Positions 15,542-25,395 are shown, counted from the stretch's first letter. The stretch: 55,947 bases of DNA from Prolixibacteraceae bacterium (GCA_023229575.1 JALNYZ010000027.1:1-55947); one strand, 5' to 3'. Translations and numbers: made by a program. Notes: generated from the letters alone by a model not told the origin.

Positions 15542-18325
15542 TTACCTTACTCGATCTTTCCCTTTGCAATATTTGCGGATCAAAGCTTGTAATTCATCAC
15601 TACTGATAGGTTTCGTAATATATTCGTTACATCCTGCTTCGATCGCATTTTCCCTGTCGCCTGCCAAGGCGTAAGCTGTTTGCGCAATAATAACCACCTC
15701 TTTATTGAATTGCCGGATTTGCCGTGTAGCTTGATAACCATCCATGATAGGCAGTTGGATGTCCATCAAAACCAAATCTATATCGCTATTGCTTCGACAT
15801 GCTTCAACGGCTTCGTCACCTGAAGTAACTTTCAACATTTCCCTCCCAAAGGATTTGATTACTTTTGTGATTAGCATTTCAGAAATTTCATCATCATCTG
15901 CAATAAGTATCTTCAAGTTTCCCATTGGATCTCTTTGATTAACAGCCAAACTGTCAATTTCGGTAACGGGCCTTTCCCCTGCCTGATCATATGGAATGGA
16001 GAAATAAAATGTCGAACCAACCCCGATTTCGCTTTCTACCCATATTTTTCCACCAAGCATTTCCACATACGACCTTGTAATTGCCAAACCCAATCCCGCA
16101 CCTTGCCTGCCCTTTAAATCTGAAATATCTACCCGGACAAAACGTTCAAATATGTCAGCCAATCGCTCTTTTTTAATTCCAATGCCAGTGTCTTTCACAT
16201 AAAACACCAGGTATTCTTCCTTCTTTTCATATCCAAATTCTATGGTTCCCTCTTCGCTGTATTTTATGGCATTCTTCACTAAATTGGTAAGTATGGCAAA
16301 GAGTTTCTCCCGGTCCGTTTTGAGGATAACTTCATCGTCTGGCAATGAATTCCTCATGATTAGTTTCATCCCTTTTTTTTCTACTTCAGGTTTGAAAAAG
16401 GTATAAATGTAATCTACCTGGCTATTGATGTTCGACTCATTTAAATTTATCTTCATCTGCCCCGATTCTATTTTGGATATATCGATGATATCGTTAATGA
16501 TATTAAGCATCCTTATACCGCTCCTCTCGATTATCTTTATATATTCCTGCTGTTCTTCACCCGTAAGATTCGGTTCTTTCAATAGTTCGGCAAATCCCAG
16601 GATTCCATTCATCGGCGTTCTGATTTCATGACTCATATTGGCAAGAAAAGCAGATTTGAGTTGGTCGCTCTCCTCTGCCTTTACTTTGGCTTTTAACAAT
16701 TCCCGTTCGGCCTCCTTGCGTTCAGTGATATCGCATATGGTACCAATCATAATAATTGGGCGACCGCTGTCATCCATTTTTAGTCTTCCGATTCCATGAA
16801 CCCATCGAACAGCATGATCATTGTTTCTGACAATTTCATACTCCTTATCAAAGTTTGCCTGGGCACCAATGACCGTGCTGATAAAATAGCCACTTATTAC
16901 TTCCTTCCACTCAGAATGGATAAGGTGTAGCCATCCTTGAAGTGACTTTTTATAATCACCGTCAATTCCAAATATCTGGTCAAGGATCAATGAACTTGTC
17001 CATATTCCTGAACCAATATCCAGTGAATAGGTACCAAGCCTGGCCATGTTCTGGGTTTCCTTTAGAAACACTTTACTTTCCTGCAAATCTTGTTCAACCA
17101 GTTTCCTTTGCGTAATATCTTCCTTAACCGCCAGAAAATGTGAGATTTCATTTCGCTCATTTAGGATTGGTGAGATTGTCGCATTTTCCCAATAATAATC
17201 CCCATTTTTCTTTCTGTTATAAAATTCCCCGCTCCATATATTACCAGATAGGATCGTTTGCCACAATTGAACATAATCCTGATCCTTTTTGGCTTCAGAT
17301 TTGAGTATTCTAGGATTTTTGCCAAGCGATTCTTCAAAACTATATCCTGTTATCTCTGTGAACTTGGGATTCACGTATTCGATGTTTCCTTTTGTATCGG
17401 TTATGACGATAGAGACAGGACTTTGTTCAACAGCTTGTGATAATTTCCTGAGCTTTTCTTCTATCTCTTTTCTTGCCGAAATGTCACGGGCAGCAGCGAA
17501 GACTCCGGCAGTGGACCCATCTTTGTTCTGATACAGGGAGGCATTGTAAAGTACATGGGTGATTTGTCCATTTACATGCCTAATTGAAAGAGGGTAATCC
17601 TTGACAAACCCATTGTTGAATACTTCATTGTATCCAACCCTTGCCCTTTCCGGATCGGTGAAGTAATCTGAAAAATCACTGCCAACCAAAATTTCACGAG
17701 ATACACCGGATACAATTTCAGTAGCATGATTTACATCTGCTATTTTTCCATAATTGTCTATGGTCACCAAAGGATCAAGACTTGCTTCAATGAGATTGCG
17801 CGAATACCGGTATCCCTCCCGAATAGCCTCTTCTGCCCTCTTGCGGGAAGTAATATCGTTCGAGAGTCCTAAAACAGCAATAATCTCCCCTTTGGCATTA
17901 AACAATGGGGATAAACTAACCTCAATCCAAATTTCCCCAACCGGGAATTTTTCCAGAATCTCCTTTTTTATTTTTTGTTTGGAGTCAATCACATTCTTTA
18001 ATGCCGCCAAATGTGATTGGGCATTTTCATTTGAAAAAACATCGGTCAAATGCTTCCCTATAACCTCCGTCGCAGAAGATTTTAAAGTTGCCGAAGCTGC
18101 TGAATTTATATAAAGGATATATCCATTTTCATCAACTAAGTAAATCATTTCAGGAGATAGCTCTGCCAAAAGCCGATATCTCTCTTCGCTTAGTCGCAAA
18201 TCCTGTTCAATAACTTTGCTCTCCGACTCCTGTTTTTGAAGTAATTTCTTTAATGAGCCATTCTCAAGCCTTAGTTTCTCAATCTCCATCAAGAACCCTT
18301 CACTGGATTTATCCTGCTTTTTCAT
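15542..18325 (-). CDS. Cytosolic hybrid sensor histidine kinase with four PAS domains
   Basis: I take the start at ATG 18325 (927 residues, MKKQDKSS); the longer frame begins at a TTG at 18358. Order of domains: short coiled coil (10-45), PAS (about 45-160), PAS (170-290), PAS/PAC (300-415), PAS of the PAS_3 type (425-545), HisKA with phospho-acceptor His in FLANMSHEIRTPMNG, HATPase with NLVKNAIKYS, DTGIGI and GAGLGLAI boxes, then a C-terminal receiver domain (about 800-920) with acidic triad ADDDE, phospho-acceptor Asp in LVLMDIQLP and Lys in ITKPIS. There is no transmembrane segment, so it senses a cytosolic cue. PAS ligands cannot be predicted. No output regulator is adjacent, so the final phospho-target is encoded elsewhere. 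Confidence 0.93.
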   Translation of the reverse strand: MKKQDKSSEGFLMEIEKLRLENGSLKKLLQKQESESKVIEQDLRLSEERYRLLAELSPEMIYLVDENGYILYINSAASATLKSSATEVIGKHLTDVFSNENAQSHLAALKNVIDSKQKIKKEILEKFPVGEIWIEVSLSPLFNAKGEIIAVLGLSNDITSRKRAEEAIREGYRYSRNLIEASLDPLVTIDNYGKIADVNHATEIVSGVSREILVGSDFSDYFTDPERARVGYNEVFNNGFVKDYPLSIRHVNGQITHVLYNASLYQNKDGSTAGVFAAARDISARKEIEEKLRKLSQAVEQSPVSIVITDTKGNIEYVNPKFTEITGYSFEESLGKNPRILKSEAKKDQDYVQLWQTILSGNIWSGEFYNRKKNGDYYWENATISPILNERNEISHFLAVKEDITQRKLVEQDLQESKVFLKETQNMARLGTYSLDIGSGIWTSSLILDQIFGIDGDYKKSLQGWLHLIHSEWKEVISGYFISTVIGAQANFDKEYEIVRNNDHAVRWVHGIGRLKMDDSGRPIIMIGTICDITERKEAERELLKAKVKAEESDQLKSAFLANMSHEIRTPMNGILGFAELLKEPNLTGEEQQEYIKIIERSGIRMLNIINDIIDISKIESGQMKINLNESNINSQVDYIYTFFKPEVEKKGMKLIMRNSLPDDEVILKTDREKLFAILTNLVKNAIKYSEEGTIEFGYEKKEEYLVFYVKDTGIGIKKERLADIFERFVRVDISDLKGRQGAGLGLAITRSYVEMLGGKIWVESEIGVGSTFYFSIPYDQAGERPVTEIDSLAVNQRDPMGNLKILIADDDEISEMLITKVIKSFGREMLKVTSGDEAVEACRSNSDIDLVLMDIQLPIMDGYQATRQIRQFNKEVVIIAQTAYALAGDRENAIEAGCNEYITKPISSDELQALIRKYCKGKDRVR

Positions 18326-18755
18326 GATGAACAAATAAAAATCACCTGAGGTTATCAAATACTGAATCTTATAAGCCTATTGGATGAAAGTTATAAGGTA
18401 TTAGCTTATCTAATTTACAGTAACCAAATGCCAATAAATGAAAAATAACACGTTGTATTGGAAAGGTGATCAAGCAGTTTAAGGATAACAACTGAAGTTG
18501 AAATTATGTTCAAATTTATTCGCTAATTTTAATTCGGCATGAAATTCAGATATAATAATCATTGGGCTGAATTCATAGAGCAATTAAACGGAATGATGCT
18601 ATTGAACATCATGATGAAAAACCTGGATGTCAACAAGGCCGTCATGCAACTCGATATTGGCAACATGTAAATCGGCGGGGCCATAGTATTTATCATCGAA
18701 TAGGAGTCCTGCCAGGGAAAGGAACCATTGACATGTGTACAGGAGGATTTGGAAA
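18326..18755. other. Gene-poor gap upstream of the kinase
   Basis: In this 430-base gap I see only a 43-codon plus-strand frame (18539-18670) starting MKFRYNNHWAEF, and an overlapping minus frame ending at 18599 that reads SLAGLLFDDKYYGPADLHVA near its end. Neither has a recognisable domain. One of them may be a remnant of a lost gene. The kinase promoter should also lie here. Confidence 0.3.
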
Positions 18756-19415
18756 TTATGAATGGATGGGGATACTAAAACGGTAGTAAAAAGCGCCTTT
18801 CTTGGATTCATTCATATTTTTTTCATTCAATCGTTCAATTTTTTCCATGGAGAGTACTTTCTTTCTGAAATTCCCGGGATCAAGCGTTTTTTGGAATATA
18901 GCCTCATACAGGTTTCTCAATTGTGTCAATGTAAACTTTTCGGGTAGTAATTCCTGACCAATAAGATTTATCATGGCCTTTTGCTGAAGCAGGTCCAGCG
19001 CATTTTGAACCATTGCCCCATGATCAAAAATCAATTCCGGCAACTTTGTAACAGGCCACCATTTGGCGCCCGATTCCCTAACCAACTCTTTGTCGTGCAG
19101 GTCAATGCGAACAAGGGCAACAAAAGTCATGCTGATAACGCGTGATCCAGTATCCCTGTTGGGCAGGGAGAAGGCAGAGGCCTTTTCCAGAAAGATGTTG
19201 CGCAGACCGGTAATCTGCAAAAGAACTCTTCTTGCTGCATCCTCCAGGGATTCATCTTCCTGAACAAACCCACCCATCAGCGACCATTTCCCAAGCGCTG
19301 GTTCAAAACCACGGGGATAGAGCAGCAGCTTCAATTCTGACTCCTCATATCCGAAAATCGAACAATCGACGGCAACATAATGTTTGGGGTAATCTTGATA
19401 AATTTCTGATCGCAT
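18756..19415 (-). CDS. Nudix-related transcriptional regulator (NrtR/AraR type)
   Basis: The protein has 219 residues. The N-terminal 140 or so form a Nudix fold, but the Nudix box is degenerate: after GGFVQEDESLEDAARR the catalytic E-U-x-E-E is replaced by VLLQI, so hydrolase activity is unlikely. The C-terminal part (EKFTLTQLRNLYEAIFQKTLDPGNFRKKVL) is a winged helix-turn-helix. This architecture is that of NrtR-like repressors, which in Bacteroidota often respond to sugars or ADP-ribose. The effector here is unknown. It faces away from the NIPSNAP gene, which it could regulate across the shared 457-base intergenic region. Confidence 0.85.
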   Translation of the reverse strand: MRSEIYQDYPKHYVAVDCSIFGYEESELKLLLYPRGFEPALGKWSLMGGFVQEDESLEDAARRVLLQITGLRNIFLEKASAFSLPNRDTGSRVISMTFVALVRIDLHDKELVRESGAKWWPVTKLPELIFDHGAMVQNALDLLQQKAMINLIGQELLPEKFTLTQLRNLYEAIFQKTLDPGNFRKKVLSMEKIERLNEKNMNESKKGAFYYRFSIPIHS

Positions 19416-19872
19416 TTAAAATAATATTCACTCTCAAAGTTTCTTAAAGGCAAGTGAGGCAAATTTATAAAAGTATTTCATACTTGTAATCCGATACGAA
19501 TCTAAATAGGTCATTTCTGTTTTATAACATATTTAATTTTCATCAATTTCCTTGCTCCTCATTTAGGAAATTGAAAACCAAGACTTCAGAAAGTTTTCAA
19601 CAACTTGAGGGTAGATCTTTTTCAATCTATTGATGCCCCTATTTAATAATTTGGGAAAAAATTGTGATAAAACAAACCGATATTACTGACATGGAATTAA
19701 CTATGATTTCGAATAATTACTAATTTTATCTTGGGGGTTTTGTGCATTAGTACCTTTATTATTTTGACCAAACAAAGGATACCCGTTGAAAATACAAATA
19801 AAGGAAAGAAAACAAAAACAGATTCTTTTACTGGGAATAAACTATCTATCAATAAATTATACAATAGAAAAA
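19416..19872. promoter_or_regulatory. Divergent intergenic region
   Basis: This AT-rich 457-base spacer lies between the regulator and the NIPSNAP gene. It must contain both promoters and probably the regulator's operator, but I cannot point to a convincing palindrome. The plus-strand frame of the NIPSNAP gene stays open back to 19786 but lacks coding character there. Confidence 0.35.
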
Positions 19873-20667
19873 ATGAAGCAAATTAACAGAATTTCAATTT
19901 TACCTTTAATTTTGATTGCAATTTTTGTCACCTTCCTCACAAATTCCGGAATGGCGAAATCACGCGATTATTATCAAATCCAGGTGTACAGGTTAACGGG
20001 TAAAGTTCAGGAGGAAAAAGTGGACAATTTTCTTAAAAATGCCTATTTGCCTGCCTTGCACAGGGCTGGAATCAAGAGTGTCGGAGTCTTTAAACCCATT
20101 GAGACAGATACCCTATCAGGCAAGCGTGTCTACGTGTGGGTTCCTTTCAGCTCTTTGGAACAATTCGCTAAAATCCAGGATGTATTGCATAAAGACGAAG
20201 AATTTCAGATGAGTGGCAAAGATTTTCTTGGCGCTCCTTTTGACCTTATTCCATTTGTTCGTAAGGAGTCGATCCTATTAAGGGCTTTCCCTGATGCCCC
20301 AAATTTTATCCTTCCGAATTTTCAAACCGCACCTTCGACAAGGATTTATGAATTAAGAAGTTACGAAGGCCCTACTGAAAACCTTTTCCGTAAAAAGGTA
20401 CAAATGTTTAATGAAGGGGGCGAGATGAAAATATTTAGCAGTCTGAATTTTAACGCCCTCTTCTATTCTGAAGTAATTTCAGGCAGTACAATGCCTAATC
20501 TAATGTATATGACTACATTTTCCGATATGGAATCCCGCAAGGCCCACTGGGATGCTTTCAAAAATCATCCCGACTGGAAAAAACTCTCTGGAATGGCCGA
20601 ATACAAGAATACAGTCTCCAAATCGGTGATCCTGTTTCTTCATCCGACCGACTATTCAGATTTTTAG
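19873..20667 (+). CDS. Exported NIPSNAP family protein
   Basis: I take ATG 19873 (264 residues, MKQINRIS). From there a signal peptide (SILPLILIAIFVTFLTNSGMA) leads to cleavage before KSRDYY. Two ferredoxin-like alpha/beta barrel NIPSNAP domains follow: YYQIQVYRLTGKVQEEKVDNFL with YLPALHRAGIKSVGVFKP, and later IYELRSYEGPTENLFRKKVQMF with a terminal HWDAFKNHPDWKKL. The HP.W motif is typical of the family. The role is unknown; relatives are often near carbohydrate genes in Bacteroidota. The upstream in-frame start at 19786 would bury the signal peptide. A shared terminator separates it from the convergent DUF1080 gene. Confidence 0.85.
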   Translation: MKQINRISILPLILIAIFVTFLTNSGMAKSRDYYQIQVYRLTGKVQEEKVDNFLKNAYLPALHRAGIKSVGVFKPIETDTLSGKRVYVWVPFSSLEQFAKIQDVLHKDEEFQMSGKDFLGAPFDLIPFVRKESILLRAFPDAPNFILPNFQTAPSTRIYELRSYEGPTENLFRKKVQMFNEGGEMKIFSSLNFNALFYSEVISGSTMPNLMYMTTFSDMESRKAHWDAFKNHPDWKKLSGMAEYKNTVSKSVILFLHPTDYSDF

Positions 20668-20673
20668 TCCACC

Positions 20674-20716
20674 AAGCAAAGGGGAATTTTTTGGTGAATT
20701 TCCCCCCTTGCTTTAT
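20674..20716. terminator. Bidirectional terminator between convergent genes
   Basis: AAGCAAAGGGGAAATTC-like arms on both sides (20674-20689 and about 20696-20713) form a GC-rich stem flanked by A/T runs. It sits between the stops of the NIPSNAP and DUF1080 genes and touches the latter's stop codon. Confidence 0.65.
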
Positions 20717-21486
20717 TTGAATTCTGGTGGGATTTTCTTTATCTTTTCGAGCGTGATGCTCCGGATAAAAAGTTCTCCCCCCTCCGACTGGATTTGAATT
20801 TTCCCTTTTGAAAGGGGTAAAACGGAACCTCCTTTTTCAATCCTGCCTGAATTTGAATTTACCATGTTGACCACCCCATTTACCACATGTACTGAATTGC
20901 GCCCAACACAATAGAGATCTACTACATTCCATTCACCGACAGGTTTTTCATGATCCCCCAGTTTGGAACAGTTCTTGGCAGGGAAATTTAAGCCAAATTT
21001 TGAAATTGCCCCACCCGGTGTATAATGGTAATTTTTGCCTTCCGCATCCTTAATGGCAGTTATTTCAAAATAACTGTTGCCCATGCAGTAGGAATCTCCC
21101 ATTTTGGCCGTGCAAAGCTGAAATTCATGTGCGCTCATCCATACGCCCAGTCCATTTCCAAACGGGCCAAAACTATGGTACAAGATGCCGGAATTGCGTT
21201 GCTTAAAAACCTTTTCGCCCCACCTGAAAACCATCCGAAGGTGGTAATTTTCATACTCCTTTTGGGAGGCAAGGGAAGCATTGACCTCCCCTGAAATGCG
21301 AAGGAGACTTTCATCGTCTAGTTGAACAACACTAAACAGAGGCTCCGAAGGTTTGACCCCGGCCTGGCTGAAGTAAATCACCCAATTGGAAAGGTCTTTC
21401 CCATTAAACAATCTGATTTCTTTGGTCTTGGCCATAGAAAGACCCGGAACCAAAAGGAAGAAAAAGAGTAAAAATTTACCGGTCAT
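20713..21486 (-). CDS. DUF1080 (3-keto-disaccharide hydrolase-like) exported protein
   Basis: The protein has 257 residues with a signal peptide (KFLLFFFLLVPGLSMA). Family DUF1080 has a jelly-roll (LamG-like) fold. Characteristic segments are IRLFNGKDLSNWVIYF at the start, YENYHLRMVFRWG, RNSGILYHSFG, HEFQLC and GEWNVVDLYCVGRNSVHVVNGV. Members act on 3-keto sugars or bind glycans in the periplasm, often beside Gfo/Idh oxidoreductases. The nearest intact one here is about 11 kb away. The substrate is unknown. It is a single gene behind a terminator hairpin. Confidence 0.88.
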   Translation of the reverse strand: MTGKFLLFFFLLVPGLSMAKTKEIRLFNGKDLSNWVIYFSQAGVKPSEPLFSVVQLDDESLLRISGEVNASLASQKEYENYHLRMVFRWGEKVFKQRNSGILYHSFGPFGNGLGVWMSAHEFQLCTAKMGDSYCMGNSYFEITAIKDAEGKNYHYTPGGAISKFGLNFPAKNCSKLGDHEKPVGEWNVVDLYCVGRNSVHVVNGVVNMVNSNSGRIEKGGSVLPLSKGKIQIQSEGGELFIRSITLEKIKKIPPEFK

Positions 21487-21501
21487 ATTGATGCTTGAAT
21501 T

Positions 21502-21532
21502 AAAAAAACTGCCCCGATCACGGGGCAGTTTT
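21502..21532 (-). terminator. Strong terminator hairpin
   Basis: AAACTGCCCCG (21506-21516) and CGGGGCAGTTT (21521-21531) form a perfect 11-bp stem with loop ATCA. The minus-strand T-run follows at once. It terminates the small DNA-binding protein gene and insulates DUF1080. Confidence 0.85.
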
Positions 21533-21555
21533 AAGAGGTAAAATAAAGTTATGAG

Positions 21556-21804
21556 TCAGTGCCCGTGAAGAATCTGCTGGGCTTTTTCCAGGATGGTCGT
21601 GTCATCCAACAGGACAATCCCGCCATTGGGACCCTGTTCGATGTGCATGCCAACACTTTTCCCGTGGGCATAATTTGCTCCACCAAAGTAATTCCTGACG
21701 GTCTCGACATCCAGTCCCAATTCGTCTGCGATGCGGTGCATTGAACCGTCAGGCAAAGTGTCTTTAATTTTTCTTAACTCATTAAATGTGATTTTCTCAG
21801 TCAT
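21556..21804 (-). CDS. Small Bacteroidota DNA-binding protein
   Basis: It encodes 82 residues from ATG 21804 (MTEKITFNELRKIKDTLP). The longer frame to 21876 lacks coding character. The segment GSMHRIADELGLDVETVRNYFGG is a helix-turn-helix, followed by a short beta part (VGMHIEQGPNGGIVLLDD). The family is common in Bacteroidota and of unknown role. It may be a small nucleoid-type or regulatory protein. It is followed by a strong terminator, so it is monocistronic and probably well expressed. Confidence 0.75.
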   Translation of the reverse strand: MTEKITFNELRKIKDTLPDGSMHRIADELGLDVETVRNYFGGANYAHGKSVGMHIEQGPNGGIVLLDDTTILEKAQQILHGH

Positions 21805-22053
21805 AGTATTGATTTTTAAAAAGTTAATAAATATTCTTATGGGAAGAACTTTGTTTTCTTGTTTCGGTACAGCCAAATTAATACTAAAAGTTCAATAATG
21901 TTACAGTGCTGTTACAACATTTGGAACCGGATAGTTGAAATTTAGGATTTTTAACATTTAAAATTCCACAACGGAGATATTACCTATTGATACACACTGA
22001 ATTAATATGAGTCAAATTCAGGGAGCAGAATAACTGTTATAAAACATGTTCAA

Positions 22054-24048
22054 TTAACGGCCGATTGCAGGCTGTCCGGCAAGTTTAAAAAGAGTTTCCA
22101 AAAGCATTGGACGTAATCGCAATTTATTGATTCTGTGATTGTCCCGATCGGGAAATACCCTATTTGACAGAAAAACAAAGAGGAGCTGATTGGCAGGATC
22201 GGCCCAAACAAAGGTACCCGTATATCCTGAATGTCCGAAGCTCTGCCCGGAAACGACAATGGACGGATACCGTTCTTTGCCGGTATGTCTGTTCATCTGA
22301 ATTCCGGGTTTATCGAAACCGTATCCCCTTCGGTTGTTCGATTTCTGAAAATGACTGCTCGTCCAGTTCTTCACGGTCTCCTCTCTGATAAATTTTTCGT
22401 TGCCGTACTCCCCATTCTGGAGGTAAAGCTGCATGACCTTCGCTACATCACCAACAGATCCGAACAAACCTGCATTTCCGGAAACGCCGCCCATGAGCGC
22501 CGCAGTTTCATCATGAACATAACCCTGGAGCAATTCGTGGCGGAATGACTGATCCTCTTCTGTAGGCACAATTTTATCCTTGGGCTGCGACAAAGCCGGC
22601 AGGTACATCAAAGAGGCTGCTCCCAATTTTGCATACAATTTTTCGTGCAGAAATTGCTCAAAAGACTTGCCCGACAAATGCTCTATCACTTTAGGCAAGA
22701 TGACGAAACCCAGATCAGAATAGGCATATTTTTTCATTTTGAGCAAAGGGGAATCCCTGATGGATTTGTAGACAGTGTCTTTAAAACTATCAACCAAATA
22801 GAGTCCTTCAGACACTCGCAGGTCGAATCCAGGTGTGGGCTTAGTTACATAATAACCTGGTTTGTAGTTTCCTTTGTCATCAACAGTATTAGGCCACAAA
22901 ATTACTCCTGCCCTGAGTCTTGCCTGGTGCGAAAGCAAATCAGACACCAAAATCCCCACTTTGTTGCTTCCTTTCCAATCCGGCCAATAATCGCTCATTC
23001 TTTTTGTCACGACAAATTTCTTCTGATCGGCCAGCATCATCAGGGCAGGAACAGGGGCTAATACTTTGGTCACAGAGGCCAAATCATACAAATCGTCATC
23101 CCGCACAACCACATTTTTTGAGTAGGTATGAAATCCATACGATTTCTGGTAAAACACCTTTCCATTTCTGGCCAGGAGGAGCTGACATCCAGGGAAGGCC
23201 TTTCCCTTTAAGCCTACATTTACCAGGGAATCTATTTCCCGGGCAAGGCTGAGCGAATCAATTCCAACCTCCTCGGGCAAGACATAACTAAGCCTCCCTA
23301 TGGATGGAAAAATAATACCATCTCCCATTTTATAAATTCCCAAGTCATTGGTTAGCTTTCCATTTGAGGGGATAGCCCCAAAAAGCAATTGTGATAAAAG
23401 GTCAATTCTATCATAGTCGGCTTTTTCAGCAACAAGAAGGGCGGAGCTGTTTTCAGTTATAGCCCCGCTGGCAAAAAAACGGGCTGAACCAAACAAAAGA
23501 TAGACAGACTTTGCATTTTTAGCCACATCACTGGCCAACTGATTCCCCACATCCACTAGGTAAGCACCCAGCTCCACAAGTACGGCGGCTGACAAGTGAT
23601 TGTCGTCCGTTTTGGAAATTAATCCTTCGCATTGGTCCCCTACCGCATAAACAATCAGATTGTACCTTCCCGATATTGATTGTAATGTTCTTACCGATCC
23701 CGGTTTATTATATGGATCCAGGGTCAGGTGATCAGTTTTCGTATACCTGTTCATCCAGGGTGAAATAACCTCACCCTCCGCAAAACCAATATTTACAATC
23801 AATATTTTTAAGGTATCCAGTCTGTTAAGCGGCAATAGTTGTCCACTGTTTTTTAGGACCACCAATGAGTTTTTAGCCTCCTCCCGTCTCAAAAACCGTA
23901 AAGTTCGCAGGGGTGTGATTACTCTTGAAGACAAAATTTTAACCGGATGAGCAGTGTGTGACACTTTTACTGTCTTACCCCTCTTTTGGGCAGAAACGGC
24001 AATTGCAAAAAAGGAGCAAAATAGTAACAGAAATATTTTTTTTGACAT
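22054..24048 (-). CDS. Exported GH3-C / class C beta-lactamase fusion protein
   Basis: The protein has 664 residues. After a signal peptide (KIFLLLFCSFFAIAVSA) comes a segment (about 50-255) resembling the C-terminal alpha/beta domain of family 3 glycosidases: EEAKNSLVVLKNSGQLLPL, IVNIG, VYLLFGSARFF, LLFGAIPSNGKL. Residues 260-660 are a serine hydrolase of the class C beta-lactamase/PBP4b group with S-V-T-K (LASVTK), Y-S-D (YSDLGF) and H-S-G (FGHSGYTGTF). The larger relatives I know have the GH3 catalytic barrel (NagZ-like, with the KH..GDT motif) in front. Here it is missing. The protein would therefore be a periplasmic amidase- or esterase-like hydrolase without glucosaminidase activity. 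It is divergent from the namZ-symporter pair, which suggests cell-wall sugar salvage. Confidence 0.85.
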   Translation of the reverse strand: MSKKIFLLLFCSFFAIAVSAQKRGKTVKVSHTAHPVKILSSRVITPLRTLRFLRREEAKNSLVVLKNSGQLLPLNRLDTLKILIVNIGFAEGEVISPWMNRYTKTDHLTLDPYNKPGSVRTLQSISGRYNLIVYAVGDQCEGLISKTDDNHLSAAVLVELGAYLVDVGNQLASDVAKNAKSVYLLFGSARFFASGAITENSSALLVAEKADYDRIDLLSQLLFGAIPSNGKLTNDLGIYKMGDGIIFPSIGRLSYVLPEEVGIDSLSLAREIDSLVNVGLKGKAFPGCQLLLARNGKVFYQKSYGFHTYSKNVVVRDDDLYDLASVTKVLAPVPALMMLADQKKFVVTKRMSDYWPDWKGSNKVGILVSDLLSHQARLRAGVILWPNTVDDKGNYKPGYYVTKPTPGFDLRVSEGLYLVDSFKDTVYKSIRDSPLLKMKKYAYSDLGFVILPKVIEHLSGKSFEQFLHEKLYAKLGAASLMYLPALSQPKDKIVPTEEDQSFRHELLQGYVHDETAALMGGVSGNAGLFGSVGDVAKVMQLYLQNGEYGNEKFIREETVKNWTSSHFQKSNNRRGYGFDKPGIQMNRHTGKERYPSIVVSGQSFGHSGYTGTFVWADPANQLLFVFLSNRVFPDRDNHRINKLRLRPMLLETLFKLAGQPAIGR

Positions 24049-24189
24049 CAGAAGTAGTTCAATGGGAAACTGACCCCAAAACTAACCAAAAGCACCAAAT
24101 TCCGAAATTTTATGAAGCCACAAAATTGGTAGGACAAAAAAATGTATTGTACCAATGATATCCCTATCTTAGCAAAAAAAAACATTCTT

Positions 24190-25395
24190 ATGGCACAAGA
24201 ATATCTTTCAATCCCAAACCTGCCTTTCCATGCTGCTTACCGGATTAAGGTCTTTGCTTTGATGATCCTCTTCTGTTTCAATTCCAATTCCCAAGCCCAA
24301 AAAGGAGCGCCTGTTTGTGGTGCAGACCGCTCTGAATTATACTTGACCGGGTTTAAAGGTCTCCGTCTTGGACTTGTGGTTAACCACACTTCCACAGTCA
24401 ATGGGGAGCATCTGGTCGATTTTTTGAAAACAGAAGGCATTACCCTGAAGGCCCTTTTTGCACCGGAACATGGACTTAGGGGAGAGGCAGATGCAGGTGA
24501 AAAGATCTCCAACTCCGTGGATGCCAAAACAGGAATACCCATTATCTCGATTTATGGCAAAAATAACCGGCCCACGACTGAGCAACTTGCAGATATAGAT
24601 CTCATCATTTATGACATCCAGGATGTAGGTTGCAGGTTTTATACCTACATCAGTACCCTACATTATGTAATGGAGGCTTGTGCCGAAAATGGCAAGAAGC
24701 TGCTTGTTTTGGACCGGCCCAATCCCAACGGTGACTACTGCGCGGGACCTGTCCTGAAACCTGCTTTCAAATCAGGGGTCGGAGTGGATCCTATCCCGGT
24801 TGTTCATGGCTGCACAGTGGGCGAATTGGCCAAAATGATCAACGGGGAGGGTTGGTTGAAAAATGGCTTGAAATGCAACCTGGAGGTCATTCCTGTTAAG
24901 AATTATACACACCAATCTGTTTACGCCCCCCCTATAAAGCCCTCGCCCAACCTTCCCAACTATACATCCATCAGGCTCTACCCTTCTCTTTGCTTTTTTG
25001 AGTCCACCAGTGTAAGTATAGGAAGGGGCACAACCTTTCCATTTCAGGTAATTGGTTTCCCCGACCAAAAATTCGGCGAATTTTCCTTTACCCCCCAAAG
25101 TCTCAAAGGGTACGAGATGAACCCTCTCCAAAAAGACAAAATCTGCTACGGGGAGGATCTGAGACATTTGAAGGAGATTCCTAAATTCACACTAAAATAT
25201 TTTCTTGACTGGTATGGCAAATTTGGGCAGTCCGGTGACTTCCTCACGAAAGTTCGCTGGTTCAACCTGCTAATGGGCGATGACAGGATTCTTACCATGA
25301 TCCAGTCTGGCAAAAGTGAAAAAGAGATTAGCGATAGCTGGCAGGAGGAGTTGGAAAAATACAAGATTGTACGCTCGAAATATTTACTTTATTGA
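24190..25395 (+). CDS. namZ: NamZ-type exo-beta-N-acetylmuramidase (DUF1343)
   Basis: The protein has 401 residues from ATG 24190. The frame extends 16 codons upstream, but the signal sequence (IKVFALMILFCFNSNSQA) fits this or a slightly later start. DUF1343 proteins remove MurNAc from the non-reducing end of peptidoglycan fragments. Features: LGLVVNHTS, the signature FAPEHGLRGEADAGE with the presumed catalytic Glu, YDIQDVGCRFYTYISTLHYVM, LDRPNPNGD, HGCTVGELAKMINGE and FFESTSVSIGRGT. All look intact. It is exported, probably periplasmic. It heads a unit with the SSS symporter 114 bases downstream, and the pair implies MurNAc release and uptake. MurNAc kinase and etherase genes are not in the window. 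Confidence 0.88.
   Translation: MAQEYLSIPNLPFHAAYRIKVFALMILFCFNSNSQAQKGAPVCGADRSELYLTGFKGLRLGLVVNHTSTVNGEHLVDFLKTEGITLKALFAPEHGLRGEADAGEKISNSVDAKTGIPIISIYGKNNRPTTEQLADIDLIIYDIQDVGCRFYTYISTLHYVMEACAENGKKLLVLDRPNPNGDYCAGPVLKPAFKSGVGVDPIPVVHGCTVGELAKMINGEGWLKNGLKCNLEVIPVKNYTHQSVYAPPIKPSPNLPNYTSIRLYPSLCFFESTSVSIGRGTTFPFQVIGFPDQKFGEFSFTPQSLKGYEMNPLQKDKICYGEDLRHLKEIPKFTLKYFLDWYGKFGQSGDFLTKVRWFNLLMGDDRILTMIQSGKSEKEISDSWQEELEKYKIVRSKYLLY

Noticed and set aside
18599..18811. Minus-strand frame of 70 codons overlapping the regulator
   Set aside because: It has no start context and no domain, and half of it is in another frame of the Nudix-related gene. The tail may be a remnant, noted under the gap entry.
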